Translations under genes and position numbers: made by a program
NCBI GenBank assembly: GCA_944390485.1
Contig: CALXPQ010000001.1
Span: forward strand, 1-64,000
DNA: 64,000 bases
Direction: 5' to 3'
DNA from: Veillonellales bacterium
GTDB taxonomy: Bacteria > Bacillota > Negativicutes > Veillonellales > Dialisteraceae
The notes under the pieces: model-generated
Seen by the model: only the letters and a program-made list of their open reading frames with translations
Databases searched by the model: none
What the model was told of the DNA's origin: nothing
Shown: in pieces, positions 17,177 through 25,333 of the stretch
Numbering within the stretch: the stretch's first letter is position 1
Layout of the letters: every line of letters begins with the position of its first letter

Positions 17177-17185
17177 TGATATAAT
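17177..17185 (+). promoter_or_regulatory. extended -10 element of alsD
   Basis: TGATATAAT lies about 77 bases before the alsD start; no clear -35 is seen. Confidence 0.6.
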
Positions 17186-17261
17186 AAAAAATAAAAAGAA
17201 AACCGGCGGAAATCTTTCCGCTTCTGTACATTTCAGAAAATTTTTGAAAAGGAGAAGCATT

Positions 17262-18011
17262 ATGGAGGAAGCATTTCACAGAGAACGGTGGATCAATACG
17301 CATTCCGTGTATCAGGTGTCCGTCATCGATGCGCTCATGCAGGGCGTCATGGAAGGAGTGATTTCCATCCGGGAGCTGCTGCGCCACGGCGATTTCGGCA
17401 TCGGGACCTTTGAGGGCCTCGGCGGCGAGCTCATCGTGTGGGGCGACAAAGCGTACAACTGCAGAGACGACGGCACGGTGGAGGAAGTCCCGCCGGAGAT
17501 GATGGTGTCCTTCGCGCAGGTGACCTGCTTCGACCGCTTCGCGCCGCTTCACCGCATCGAAGGCATCGGCAGCACGGCGGAGCTGGAGAAGAAGCTCAGC
17601 GACTGGACGCTGGAAGATCCGAACATCATCTACGCGGTGAAGGGCCATGTGGAGGCGGCGGACGCAGAGCTCCGCAGCATCGGCCGTCAGGAGAAACCCT
17701 ATCCCACGCTGGTGGAAGCGTCGAAGTCGCAGAAGGTGTTCCGCCGCAGCGGGGTGACAGGTTCGGTCTTCGGATTCCTCTTCCCGAAATTCATGACGAA
17801 CGTGAATATCCCGTTCTGGCATTTCCATTTCCTTGCGGACGACTGCTCCTGCGGCGGCCATCTGCTGGACATCCGCGCGGAGTCCATGAATCTGCAGGTG
17901 TACCCGATCTTCGAGCATGTGATCCGCCTGCCGGAAGGGAAATCCTTTTCCCGCATCCGCCTCTACGATGCCCGCGACATGGAAAAGGCCATGAAGGACG
18001 TGGAAGGCTGA
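17262..18011 (+). CDS. alsD: alpha-acetolactate decarboxylase
   Basis: Zinc enzyme converting acetolactate to acetoin, 249 residues. VYQVSVIDALMQGV and HGDFGIGTFEGLGGE are family hallmarks. The metal histidines are H187 and H189 (FWHFHF) and H200 (CGGH). AAGGAGA precedes the ATG. No acetolactate synthase lies next to it, so it stands alone; its usual roles are acetoin production and balancing acetolactate in branched-chain amino-acid synthesis. Confidence 0.95.
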   Translation: MEEAFHRERWINTHSVYQVSVIDALMQGVMEGVISIRELLRHGDFGIGTFEGLGGELIVWGDKAYNCRDDGTVEEVPPEMMVSFAQVTCFDRFAPLHRIEGIGSTAELEKKLSDWTLEDPNIIYAVKGHVEAADAELRSIGRQEKPYPTLVEASKSQKVFRRSGVTGSVFGFLFPKFMTNVNIPFWHFHFLADDCSCGGHLLDIRAESMNLQVYPIFEHVIRLPEGKSFSRIRLYDARDMEKAMKDVEG

Positions 18012-18020
18012 ACGAGCAGC

Positions 18021-18051
18021 AAAAAAGCGGCCCCTCCGGGAGCCGCTTTTC
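18021..18051. terminator. bidirectional terminator between alsD and ybaK
   Basis: AAAAGCGGC pairs with GCCGCTTTT around a CCCTCCGGGA-like loop. Confidence 0.85.
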
Positions 18052-18057
18052 GCGTGG

Positions 18058-18540
18058 TCATTTCTGGGTGAGGTCTTCCACCTGCGCGCCGAGGAAGCGG
18101 ATGAGATCATCCGGCGCGAGGAGCACCTGATGGCCCCGCTGGCCCGCGCTGATGCTGATGGCCCCGTGACGGGCGCAGGCCGCGTCGATGTAGGTGGGGA
18201 ACTGCTTCTTCATGCCGATGGGCGAGCAGCCCCCGCGGATGTAGCCGGTGAGGCCGGGGAGATCCTTCACGTGGAGCATGGCCACGCTCTTGTTGCCGGA
18301 GACGCGGGCGGCGGCCTTGAGGTCGAGCTCCTTTTCCGACGGGAGGCAGAAGACGACCGGGCCGGTCCGGTCTCCGCGGGCGACGATGGTCTTGAAGACC
18401 ATGTCCGGGTCAAAGCCGAGGGCCTCGGCGGCGTGCACGCCGGAGAGATCGTCCTCGTCGTAGTCGTAGGATTTCGTCGTATAGGCGATCCCCGCCTTAT
18501 CGAGGATGCGCATGACGTTGGTTTTCTTTTCGTGCTTCAT
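18058..18540 (-). CDS. ybaK: Cys-tRNA(Pro)/Cys-tRNA(Cys) deacylase, YbaK family
   Basis: A trans-editing enzyme of 160 residues that clears mischarged Cys-tRNA(Pro). The YbaK/EbsC fold is recognisable from KTNVMRILDKAGI at the start, VFKTIVARGD, the conserved lysine region VSGNKSVAMLH, and GYIRGGCSPIGMKK. The start at MKHEKK gives normal family length; the longer upstream frame crosses into the thiC leader. A GAAGG site lies ten bases upstream. Confidence 0.93.
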   Translation of the reverse strand: MKHEKKTNVMRILDKAGIAYTTKSYDYDEDDLSGVHAAEALGFDPDMVFKTIVARGDRTGPVVFCLPSEKELDLKAAARVSGNKSVAMLHVKDLPGLTGYIRGGCSPIGMKKQFPTYIDAACARHGAISISAGQRGHQVLLAPDDLIRFLGAQVEDLTQK

Positions 18541-18609
18541 AGAGGCAGCGCCTTCTTTCTGATGGACTGCCTCCATCATGACGGGGCGGGGCCGTTTTGT
18601 CAAGTCATC

Positions 18610-18638
18610 TTGCAGGGCGCGGGCCGCCCGGCTATAAT
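18610..18638 (+). promoter_or_regulatory. promoter of the TPP riboswitch-thiC transcript
   Basis: TTGCAG, 17 bases, TATAAT. The predicted start point falls right at the riboswitch. Confidence 0.8.
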
Positions 18639-18644
18639 GAGGGC

Positions 18645-18728
18645 GATGCTGGGGGAGCCGAAAGGCTGAGAGGCGGAGACCGACCCTTTGAACTTGATGC
18701 AGTCCATACTGACGTAAGGAAGCAGAAC
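18645..18728 (+). ncRNA. TPP riboswitch (THI element)
   Basis: The THI-box core is present in order: CTGGGGGAGCC, AAAGGCTGAGAGG, GACCGACCCTTTGAACTTGATG, CAGTCCATACTG and CGTAAGGAAGCA. It lies about 70 bases upstream of thiC, whose expression it should shut off when thiamine pyrophosphate is bound. GCCGCAGGGCGGATTTTTTT just after it (18740-18762) could serve as the expression platform. Confidence 0.95.
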
Positions 18729-18799
18729 CATGACCGTATTTCCGCCGCAGGGCGGATTTTTTTGTGGGGCATTTCCCCGCAGGATACAAGGAGGAATTT

Positions 18800-20089
18800 A
18801 TGACACAGCTGGAAGCGGCCCGTCAGGGGATCGTCACGGAGGCGATGAAGACCGTCGCCGCCGAGGAGCGGCTCGACGCGGAGACCGTGCGGGCGCGCGT
18901 CGCGGAGGGGACGGTGGTCATCCCCGCGAATATCGGCCACCACGCGCTGCACCCGTGGGGCATCGGGAAAGGGCTCCGCACGAAGATGAACGTGAATCTG
19001 GGCATCTCGAAGGACGTGTGCGATTATGAGACGGAGAAGGAGAAGGCGCAGCTCGCGGCGGACCTGAAGGCGGAGGCCATCATGGACCTGTCCTGCTACG
19101 GCACGACCGCGCCCTTCCGGGAGTGGCTCATCGCCCACAGCCCGGCGGCGATCGGCACGGTGCCCATGTACGACGCGGTGGGACTCCTCGGCAAGGGGCT
19201 GAAAGACATGACGGCGGACGATCTCTTTTCCGTGGTGGAGAAGCACGCGAAGGACGGCGTGGACTTCATGACCATCCATGCGGGCATCACGCAGGAGGTG
19301 GCGGGACACGTGTGGAAGAATCCCCGTCTCACGAATCTGGTCTCCCGCGGCGGCTCCATCCTCTTCGCGTGGATGTACATGAAGGGGAAGGAAAATCCTT
19401 TCTATGAGCAGTACGACCGACTGCTCGACATCTGCCGCACCTACGACGTGACGCTCTCGCTGGGCGACGCCTGCCGGAGCGGTAGCTGCCACGACTCGAC
19501 GGACGCGGTGCAGGTGTCCGAGCTCATCACGCTGGGCGAGCTCGTGGTCCGCGCGCGGGCCGCAGGCGTGCAGGTCATGGTGGAGGGGCCCGGCCACATG
19601 CCGCTCAGCGACATCCGCATGAATGTGGAGCTCGCGAAGAAGCTCTGCCATGGCGCGCCGCTCTATGTGCTGGGGCCGATCGTGACGGACGTGGCGCCCG
19701 GCTACGACCACATCACCGCGGCCATCGGCGGGACGCTCTCCGCGGCGTGCGGCGCGGATTTCCTGTGCTACGTCACGCCGGCGGAGCACCTGCGCCTGCC
19801 CGATCTGGACGACGTGCGGGAAGGCATTATCGCCTCGAAGATCGCCTGCCACGCGGCGGACCTGGCGAAGGGTGTGCCCCACGCGGCGGACTGGGACGAA
19901 GCGATGAGCCGGGCGCGGCAGAAGGTGGACTTCGGCGCCATGATCCCGCTCGCCCTCGATCCGGAAAAAGCGCGCCGCTATCGCGAGAGCAGCCGGCCGG
20001 AAGACGAGAATACGTGCACCATGTGCGGCCCCATGTGCCCCATGAAGACCATGTCCGCCATCCTCGAGCGGCGCAGCCGGACGAAATGA
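18800..20089 (+). CDS. thiC: phosphomethylpyrimidine synthase
   Basis: Radical SAM enzyme that rearranges aminoimidazole ribotide to hydroxymethylpyrimidine phosphate in thiamine synthesis; 429 residues, the short form without the N-terminal domain of proteobacterial ThiC. The Fe-S cysteines are C406, C409 and C413 (CTMCGPMC), spaced CX2CX3C as in clostridial-type ThiC rather than CX2CX4[14 protein letters not shown] and MYDAVG are further hallmarks. AAGGAGGAATTT precedes the ATG. It is the only thiamine gene in the window. Confidence 0.96.
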   Translation: MTQLEAARQGIVTEAMKTVAAEERLDAETVRARVAEGTVVIPANIGHHALHPWGIGKGLRTKMNVNLGISKDVCDYETEKEKAQLAADLKAEAIMDLSCYGTTAPFREWLIAHSPAAIGTVPMYDAVGLLGKGLKDMTADDLFSVVEKHAKDGVDFMTIHAGITQEVAGHVWKNPRLTNLVSRGGSILFAWMYMKGKENPFYEQYDRLLDICRTYDVTLSLGDACRSGSCHDSTDAVQVSELITLGELVVRARAAGVQVMVEGPGHMPLSDIRMNVELAKKLCHGAPLYVLGPIVTDVAPGYDHITAAIGGTLSAACGADFLCYVTPAEHLRLPDLDDVREGIIASKIACHAADLAKGVPHAADWDEAMSRARQKVDFGAMIPLALDPEKARRYRESSRPEDENTCTMCGPMCPMKTMSAILERRSRTK

Positions 20090-20098
20090 TTTGGGAGA

Positions 20099-20122
20099 AG
20101 AGCCCCGGCAGGGGCTTTTTTT
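20099..20122 (+). terminator. thiC terminator
   Basis: AGCCCC pairs with GGGGCT around GGCA and is followed by seven T. Confidence 0.88.
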
Positions 20123-20170
20123 CATGCCCGCGCGCCGCGCGGTCCGGCGTCCCTTTTCGGCGGGGGAAAA

Positions 20171-20179
20171 TGATATAAT
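20171..20179 (+). promoter_or_regulatory. extended -10 element of the OLD-family gene
   Basis: TGATATAAT lies 52 bases before the start codon. Confidence 0.6.
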
Positions 20180-20230
20180 AAAAGAAAATGGAAATCGACA
20201 GCAGGCGCGCTGCGCCGGTCAGGAGGAAGC

Positions 20231-21859
20231 ATGTACCTCGCCAGAATCGAAATCGAAAATTACCGCACGTTCCGCCGGCTGGAAATGGTTTTCCACGAGC
20301 GGGTGAACTATCTCGTGGGAGACAACAACATCGGGAAGAGCAATTTCCTTGACCTGCTGGAGACGACGCTTTCCGGCTGCGGCTTCCGGGAGGGGGATTT
20401 CCAGGACCCGGACCGGCCCATCCGGGTGGTGTACACGCTGTCGGCCGGGGACAACGGCGCGGAGGAGACGGCCCATATCGAGCTCACCCAGCAGATCCAC
20501 GAGGTGATGCCCCATCTGACGAATCTCGACACGGGAGAGGCGCTGCCGCTGGAATACATCCGCCGCATGTACTACATCCCGCAGTCGCTTCCGGAGGCGA
20601 TGCAGCGGGAGAACGCCGCGCGCACAGCCGGCGAGATCCGGGAACTCTTCGAGGCGTGCCTTCATTTCAGCGATGCAGAGCTGGCCCATATCCGGGAGCT
20701 CTTCGCGCGGGACGGCCTCGCGGTGGACATTTCGGGTCCGGCGGAGACTGCGGCGCTCCGGCTGATGGAGGCCATCTTCGGCCGCCGGGCGGGCGGCCGG
20801 GGACGGAGCACCATGCAGGTGCTCTTCGCTGCGGGGGCGTACATCCTGGCCAAGCTCTACCAGAAGAAGCGGAGCCGCGCCGTGCCCTTCGAGGAGATCG
20901 TCATGACCAGCCCGAAGGGGAAGCGCTATCTGCCCGTCATGGTGAGCATCGACGAGCCGGAGCACCATCTCCATCCGTACATGCAGCGGGCGGTGCTGTC
21001 TTTCCTGCAGCGCATCCTGAACAATCAGGAGCCGTTCTTCGTGCATCTCCTGCAGGAAGTGCTCGGCATCGACGGGCTGGACGGGCAGATCTTCGTGGTC
21101 ACCCATTCGGCGGACGCGCTCATCAATGATTACCGCACCATCATCCGCCTCTACTGGGGCGAGAACGACGAGGTCCGCGCGGCGTGCGGCGCGTCGTTCC
21201 ATTTCGACCGGGAGATCGAGAAGCACCTCATCATGCATTTTCCGGAAGTGAAAGAAGCCCTCTACGCGCGGTGTGCCGTGCTGGTGGAGGGGGAGACGGA
21301 GTACGGATCGTTCGAATATTTCGCCCGCACACTGAAAGCGGATTTCAATTATTACGGCATCTGCCTCATCAATGCCCGCGGGGAAAGCTCCATCGGGAAG
21401 ATTGCCCAGCTCATCCGGCGGTTCCACGTGCCGGCGGTGTGCTTCTACGACCGGGATGTGATGGACGGGAAGAAGCCGTCGCCCTACGTGTTCTATACGG
21501 ACTGCATCTGCTACGAGATGGACGTGGTGGAGGCGTGCCTCGCGCGGAACCGGCGGAAGCTCCTGGACGAGGTCATCCGGGACACCGGAGAGGGGAGCAC
21601 CTACGTGTCGTCCGCGCTGGTGAAGAAGGCCAGCCAGAAGCTGGCGCTCACGCGGTTCACGAACCGCCCGCGGAAGCTGGAAAACATCTCTGGCAGGGAC
21701 GAGCGGGCGTTGCGATTCTACTATTTCGCCTGGCTCTACGGGAACAAGGGCGTCATCATCGGCCGCGCGCTGGGGCTGCATCTCACGGCGGACGATATCC
21801 CGCCGTCCTTCCGGAACGTCATCGAGGCGGCGGTCGCCTTCTCGGGAAAGGCGCTGTGA
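20231..21859 (+). CDS. OLD-family ATPase with TOPRIM nuclease domain
   Basis: A 542-residue protein with an SMC/RecF-like ATPase followed by a TOPRIM domain. Walker A is GDNNIGKS at 30-37, Walker B is VSIDEPEHHLHP from 238, and the H-loop is THS at 291-293. TOPRIM residues are E353/E355 (LVEGETEYG) and D407/D409 (FYDRD). OLD proteins are ATP-dependent nucleases; class 1 acts alone, while class 2 (GajA) works with the helicase GajB. No UvrD-like partner is adjacent, so this is class 1-like. A role in phage defence or DNA repair is inference. AGGAGGAAGC precedes the ATG. Confidence 0.88.
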   Translation: MYLARIEIENYRTFRRLEMVFHERVNYLVGDNNIGKSNFLDLLETTLSGCGFREGDFQDPDRPIRVVYTLSAGDNGAEETAHIELTQQIHEVMPHLTNLDTGEALPLEYIRRMYYIPQSLPEAMQRENAARTAGEIRELFEACLHFSDAELAHIRELFARDGLAVDISGPAETAALRLMEAIFGRRAGGRGRSTMQVLFAAGAYILAKLYQKKRSRAVPFEEIVMTSPKGKRYLPVMVSIDEPEHHLHPYMQRAVLSFLQRILNNQEPFFVHLLQEVLGIDGLDGQIFVVTHSADALINDYRTIIRLYWGENDEVRAACGASFHFDREIEKHLIMHFPEVKEALYARCAVLVEGETEYGSFEYFARTLKADFNYYGICLINARGESSIGKIAQLIRRFHVPAVCFYDRDVMDGKKPSPYVFYTDCICYEMDVVEACLARNRRKLLDEVIRDTGEGSTYVSSALVKKASQKLALTRFTNRPRKLENISGRDERALRFYYFAWLYGNKGVIIGRALGLHLTADDIPPSFRNVIEAAVAFSGKAL

Positions 21860-21884
21860 ATGGCGAAAGAGATAAAATAAGCTC

Positions 21885-21913
21885 TTGAATTTTAGTCCCT
21901 TCTCCTATATCAT
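21885..21913 (+). promoter_or_regulatory. promoter of the pyr operon
   Basis: TTGAAT, 17 bases, TATCAT. The leader to pyrB is about 108 bases and holds a GC-rich hairpin closed by AGAAAC and GTTTCT (about 21950-22001), a possible attenuation site; no clear PyrR-binding motif was found. Confidence 0.55.
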
Positions 21914-22027
21914 TTATGGGAATGCATTTTTTACAGTATGTCAGAAGAGAAACTCATGGCGCGGGGCGGCTCCCGCCTGCGGGTTTCTGCTGCGCAGGCT
22001 GCGCGGCGTGTGCGAAAGGAGGCCGAC

Positions 22028-22993
22028 ATGGGGAAGAATACGCTCACCGGGCGTTCCATTCTGGGGCTGGAAGAACTGACGGCGGAGGAAATCCGCCGCG
22101 TGTTCGAGATGGCGGACCAGATGAAGCGCATCGTGCTTTCAGAAAATAAGAAGAAGGATTACCTGAAAGGGAAATCCATCGTGACCGTTTTTTCGGAAGC
22201 GTCGACGCGTACGAGAAGTTCCTTTGAACTGGCGGGGAAATATCTCGGCGCGGATGTGATCAATATTACAAAGAGCGGCAGCTCGATGACGAAAGGAGAA
22301 AGCATGAGAGACACCCTCCTGACAGTTTCTGCCATGGGGGTCGATGCAGTGATTATTCGTGATTCGTCGGAGGGCGCCGCTGTTTTTGCATCCAAGGCAT
22401 GGAGCCCCATGGTGCAGGCGCCGATCATCTTCAATGCCGGAGACGGCGCGCACGAGCATCCGAGCCAGGCGCTCCTCGACCTGTACACGGTGCGGCAGGC
22501 GGGCATTCCCTTCGAAGGGATGAAATACGTCATCCTCGGGGACATCCTGCACTCCCGGGTGGCGCGGAGCGACATCTACGGCTTCCTCAAGATGGGCGCG
22601 GAGGTCCATCTCTACGGCCCGCGGACGCTGGTGCCGAGAGAGCTCGCGGATATGGGCGCCATCATCGACGACTCCATCGAGGACGCGCTCCGCGGCGCCG
22701 ACGCGATCAACGTGCTCCGCATCCAGCTGGAGCGCGCGGCGGCGGGCTTCTTCCCGACGCTCCGCGAATATTCCCGCATCTTCGGCCTCAATGCGGCGCG
22801 GCTCAAACTCGCCAAGCCCCATGCGGTGGTGCTCCATCCGGGCCCGATGAACCGCGGCGTGGAGATCGCCTACGACATCGCCTATGACGAACAGTCCATG
22901 ATCCAGGAAGAAGTGCGCAACGGCGTGGCCATCCGCATGGCGCTTCTCTATTTGACACTGACGGAGGGGAAAGACCTTGAAGCTGATCATTAA
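22028..22993 (+). CDS. pyrB: aspartate carbamoyltransferase, catalytic subunit
   Basis: First committed step of pyrimidine synthesis, joining carbamoyl phosphate to aspartate; 321 residues. The carbamoyl-phosphate motif is STRTRSSFE (59-67), and HPSQALLD is present. The start is the ATG with AAAGGAGG upstream; the in-frame ATG at 21938 has no ribosome site and would add an arginine-rich tail. No pyrI follows. pyrC starts inside the 3' end. Confidence 0.96.
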   Translation: MGKNTLTGRSILGLEELTAEEIRRVFEMADQMKRIVLSENKKKDYLKGKSIVTVFSEASTRTRSSFELAGKYLGADVINITKSGSSMTKGESMRDTLLTVSAMGVDAVIIRDSSEGAAVFASKAWSPMVQAPIIFNAGDGAHEHPSQALLDLYTVRQAGIPFEGMKYVILGDILHSRVARSDIYGFLKMGAEVHLYGPRTLVPRELADMGAIIDDSIEDALRGADAINVLRIQLERAAAGFFPTLREYSRIFGLNAARLKLAKPHAVVLHPGPMNRGVEIAYDIAYDEQSMIQEEVRNGVAIRMALLYLTLTEGKDLEADH

Positions 22994-24269
22994 AAACGGC
23001 ACGATTATCAATCCCGCCATGCATCAGCATGAAACGGGCGATGTAGTCATCAAGAACGGACGGATCCTTTCCGTCGGCGGCCGCGCCGAAGCCGATCCCG
23101 CGGCGGAAGTCTACGACGCCACCGGCTGCTTCGTCCTGCCGGGGCTCATCGACATGCACGTCCACCTCCGCGAACCGGGGCAGGAGGCGAAGGAAGACAT
23201 CCACACCGGCACGCAGGCAGCGGCTTCCGGCGGCGTGACCCGCGTGGCCACCATGGCGAATACGGCTCCGGTCATCGACAATGCGGCGGTCCTCCGCGAC
23301 GTGCAGGAGCGGGCCGAGCGGCAGGGCGTCGTGAAAGTGAGCATCATCGGCTCCGTGTCGAAGAACCTCGAGGGGAAGCAGCTCTCCGAGATGGGCGACA
23401 TGGCGGCGGCCGGCGCGGTGGCCTTCTCCGATGACGGCCACTACGTGGAGAGCGCCAATTTCATGCGCCGCGCCATGGAGTACGCGCACATGTTCGGCAA
23501 GATGGTCATCGACCATGCGGAAGACATGACCATGTGCGGCAGCGGCTACATGAATGAGGGGACCGTCTCCTACCGCATCGGCGTGACGGGCCGCCCGGCG
23601 GCGGGTGAGGACATCGCCGTCGCGCGGGACATCATCCTGTCGAAGCTCACCGGCTGCCACATCCACATCGCGCACGTGAGCTCGAAAGGGGCGCTGGAGA
23701 TCATCCGCCGGGCCAAGGCGGACGGCCTCGACGTCACCACCGAAGTGACGGCCCAGCACCTGTTCTTCACGGACGACTGCCTGAAACATTACGACACGGC
23801 CTTCAAGATGGCGCCGCCCATCCGCACGGAAGAAGACCGGGAGGCGCTCATCGAAGGCGTCGTCGACGGCACCATCGACGCCATCATCACGGACCATGCG
23901 CCCCATACGAACGAAGAGAAGGACGTGCCTTTCTGCTGCGCGCCGAACGGCATCGCCGGGCTCGAGACTTCGCTCTCCGCCGTCCTGACGGAGCTGTATC
24001 ATAAAGACCGCCTGTCCATCGACCGCATCGCCGAGCTCATGTCCGTGAATCCCGCGCGCATCCTCGGCGTGGAAGGGGGCGTCCTCGCAGAAGGCGCGCC
24101 GGCGGACGTGACGGTGGTCGATCCGGAGAAGGAATGGACGGTCCACGGAAAGGATCTCTATACGAAAGCGCTCTTCACCCCGTTTGAAGGCATCACCCTG
24201 AAAGGGCGGGCCGTGCTCACGGTAGTGGACGGAGAAATTGTTATGAAGGAAGGGAAAGTGCTGAAATGA
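22977..24269 (+). CDS. pyrC: dihydroorotase
   Basis: Zinc amidohydrolase closing carbamoyl aspartate to dihydroorotate; 430 residues, class I. Metal ligands H61 and H63 lie in LIDMHVHLREPG, with a later ITDHAPHT block. The start is TTG, set by GGAGGGG nine bases upstream, and overlaps the pyrB end by 17 bases. Confidence 0.95.
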   Translation: MKLIIKNGTIINPAMHQHETGDVVIKNGRILSVGGRAEADPAAEVYDATGCFVLPGLIDMHVHLREPGQEAKEDIHTGTQAAASGGVTRVATMANTAPVIDNAAVLRDVQERAERQGVVKVSIIGSVSKNLEGKQLSEMGDMAAAGAVAFSDDGHYVESANFMRRAMEYAHMFGKMVIDHAEDMTMCGSGYMNEGTVSYRIGVTGRPAAGEDIAVARDIILSKLTGCHIHIAHVSSKGALEIIRRAKADGLDVTTEVTAQHLFFTDDCLKHYDTAFKMAPPIRTEEDREALIEGVVDGTIDAIITDHAPHTNEEKDVPFCCAPNGIAGLETSLSAVLTELYHKDRLSIDRIAELMSVNPARILGVEGGVLAEGAPADVTVVDPEKEWTVHGKDLYTKALFTPFEGITLKGRAVLTVVDGEIVMKEGKVLK

Positions 24270-25333
24270 AAGGTTACCTCATCCTGGAAAACGGAGCCCG
24301 CTTCGAAGGGGAACTCCTCGGCACCGCCGAAGGGCTCGGAGAAGTGGTGTTCAATACCGGCATGACCGGCTATCAGGAATGCTTTACGGACCCGTCCTAT
24401 GAGGGGCAGATCCTGACGCTGACCTATCCGCTCATCGGCAACTACGGGGCGAACAACGAATTCATGCAGAATGCGAAGCCCGCCGCCGCCGGCTACGTGG
24501 TGGACCAGCTCTGCTTCCATCCGAGCAACTGGGAATGCAAAGAGCCCATCTCCGACTTCATCGAGCGGTACCGCGTGCCCTGCCTCTACCATGTGGACAC
24601 CCGCGCCGTGACGCGGATTCTCCGCACGCAGGGCGTCATGAAGGGAATCATCGTGAGCGCCGACCGCACGGAAAGCGAGATCCGGGAGCTGCTCTCCCAG
24701 CCGCTGCACCACGATCAGGTGGAGCGCGTCACCACGGCCGTTCCCTATACGTACGGGAACGGGAAATACCACGTGTCCCTCCTCGACTGCGGCCTGAAGA
24801 AAAACATCCTTGTGAGCCTGGCGGCGAACGACTGCACGGTGCACGTCTTCCCGGCGCACACTTCCGCGGAAGAGCTTCTCGCGATCCATCCGGACGGCAT
24901 CTTCCTTTCGCCCGGACCGGGGGACCCGCAGGATCTCGGCTACGTGGTGGAGACCGTGAAGCAGCTTATCGGGAAGAAGCCGATTTTCGGCATCTGCATG
25001 GGCATCCAGGTGCTGTCGCTCGCCTTCGGCGCGCACACCTTCAAGCTGCCCTTCGGCCACCGCGGAGCGAACCATCCGGTGAAAGACCTCCGCACGGGCC
25101 GCGTGTACATCACCAGCCAGAACCACGGCTACGCCGTGTCTGACGACGGCTTCCCGGACTGCCTGGAAGTGACCTACCGCAGCGTGAACGACGGCACCAT
25201 CGAAGGGTTCCGCCACAAGACGCTGCCCATCCAGGCCGTGCAGTACCATCCGGAAGCCGCGCCCGGACCGACGGACAATTTCTACCTCTTCACCCAGTTC
25301 AAAGAAGCAATGGAGGCCTTTGCCAATGATTAA
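24266..25333 (+). CDS. carA: carbamoyl-phosphate synthase, small subunit
   Basis: Glutaminase subunit that feeds ammonia to CarB; 355 residues. The class I amidotransferase triad is C244 (FGICMGIQ), H328 and E330 (QYHPEA). The ATG overlaps the pyrC stop by four bases. It lies inside the pyr operon, so this synthase is dedicated at least partly to pyrimidines. Confidence 0.97.
   Translation: MKGYLILENGARFEGELLGTAEGLGEVVFNTGMTGYQECFTDPSYEGQILTLTYPLIGNYGANNEFMQNAKPAAAGYVVDQLCFHPSNWECKEPISDFIERYRVPCLYHVDTRAVTRILRTQGVMKGIIVSADRTESEIRELLSQPLHHDQVERVTTAVPYTYGNGKYHVSLLDCGLKKNILVSLAANDCTVHVFPAHTSAEELLAIHPDGIFLSPGPGDPQDLGYVVETVKQLIGKKPIFGICMGIQVLSLAFGAHTFKLPFGHRGANHPVKDLRTGRVYITSQNHGYAVSDDGFPDCLEVTYRSVNDGTIEGFRHKTLPIQAVQYHPEAAPGPTDNFYLFTQFKEAMEAFAND

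Noticed and set aside
21938..22027. Longer pyrB reading from the ATG at 21938
   Set aside because: No ribosome site precedes it, the added residues are arginine-rich and unlike the family, and AAAGGAGG fits the ATG at 22028.
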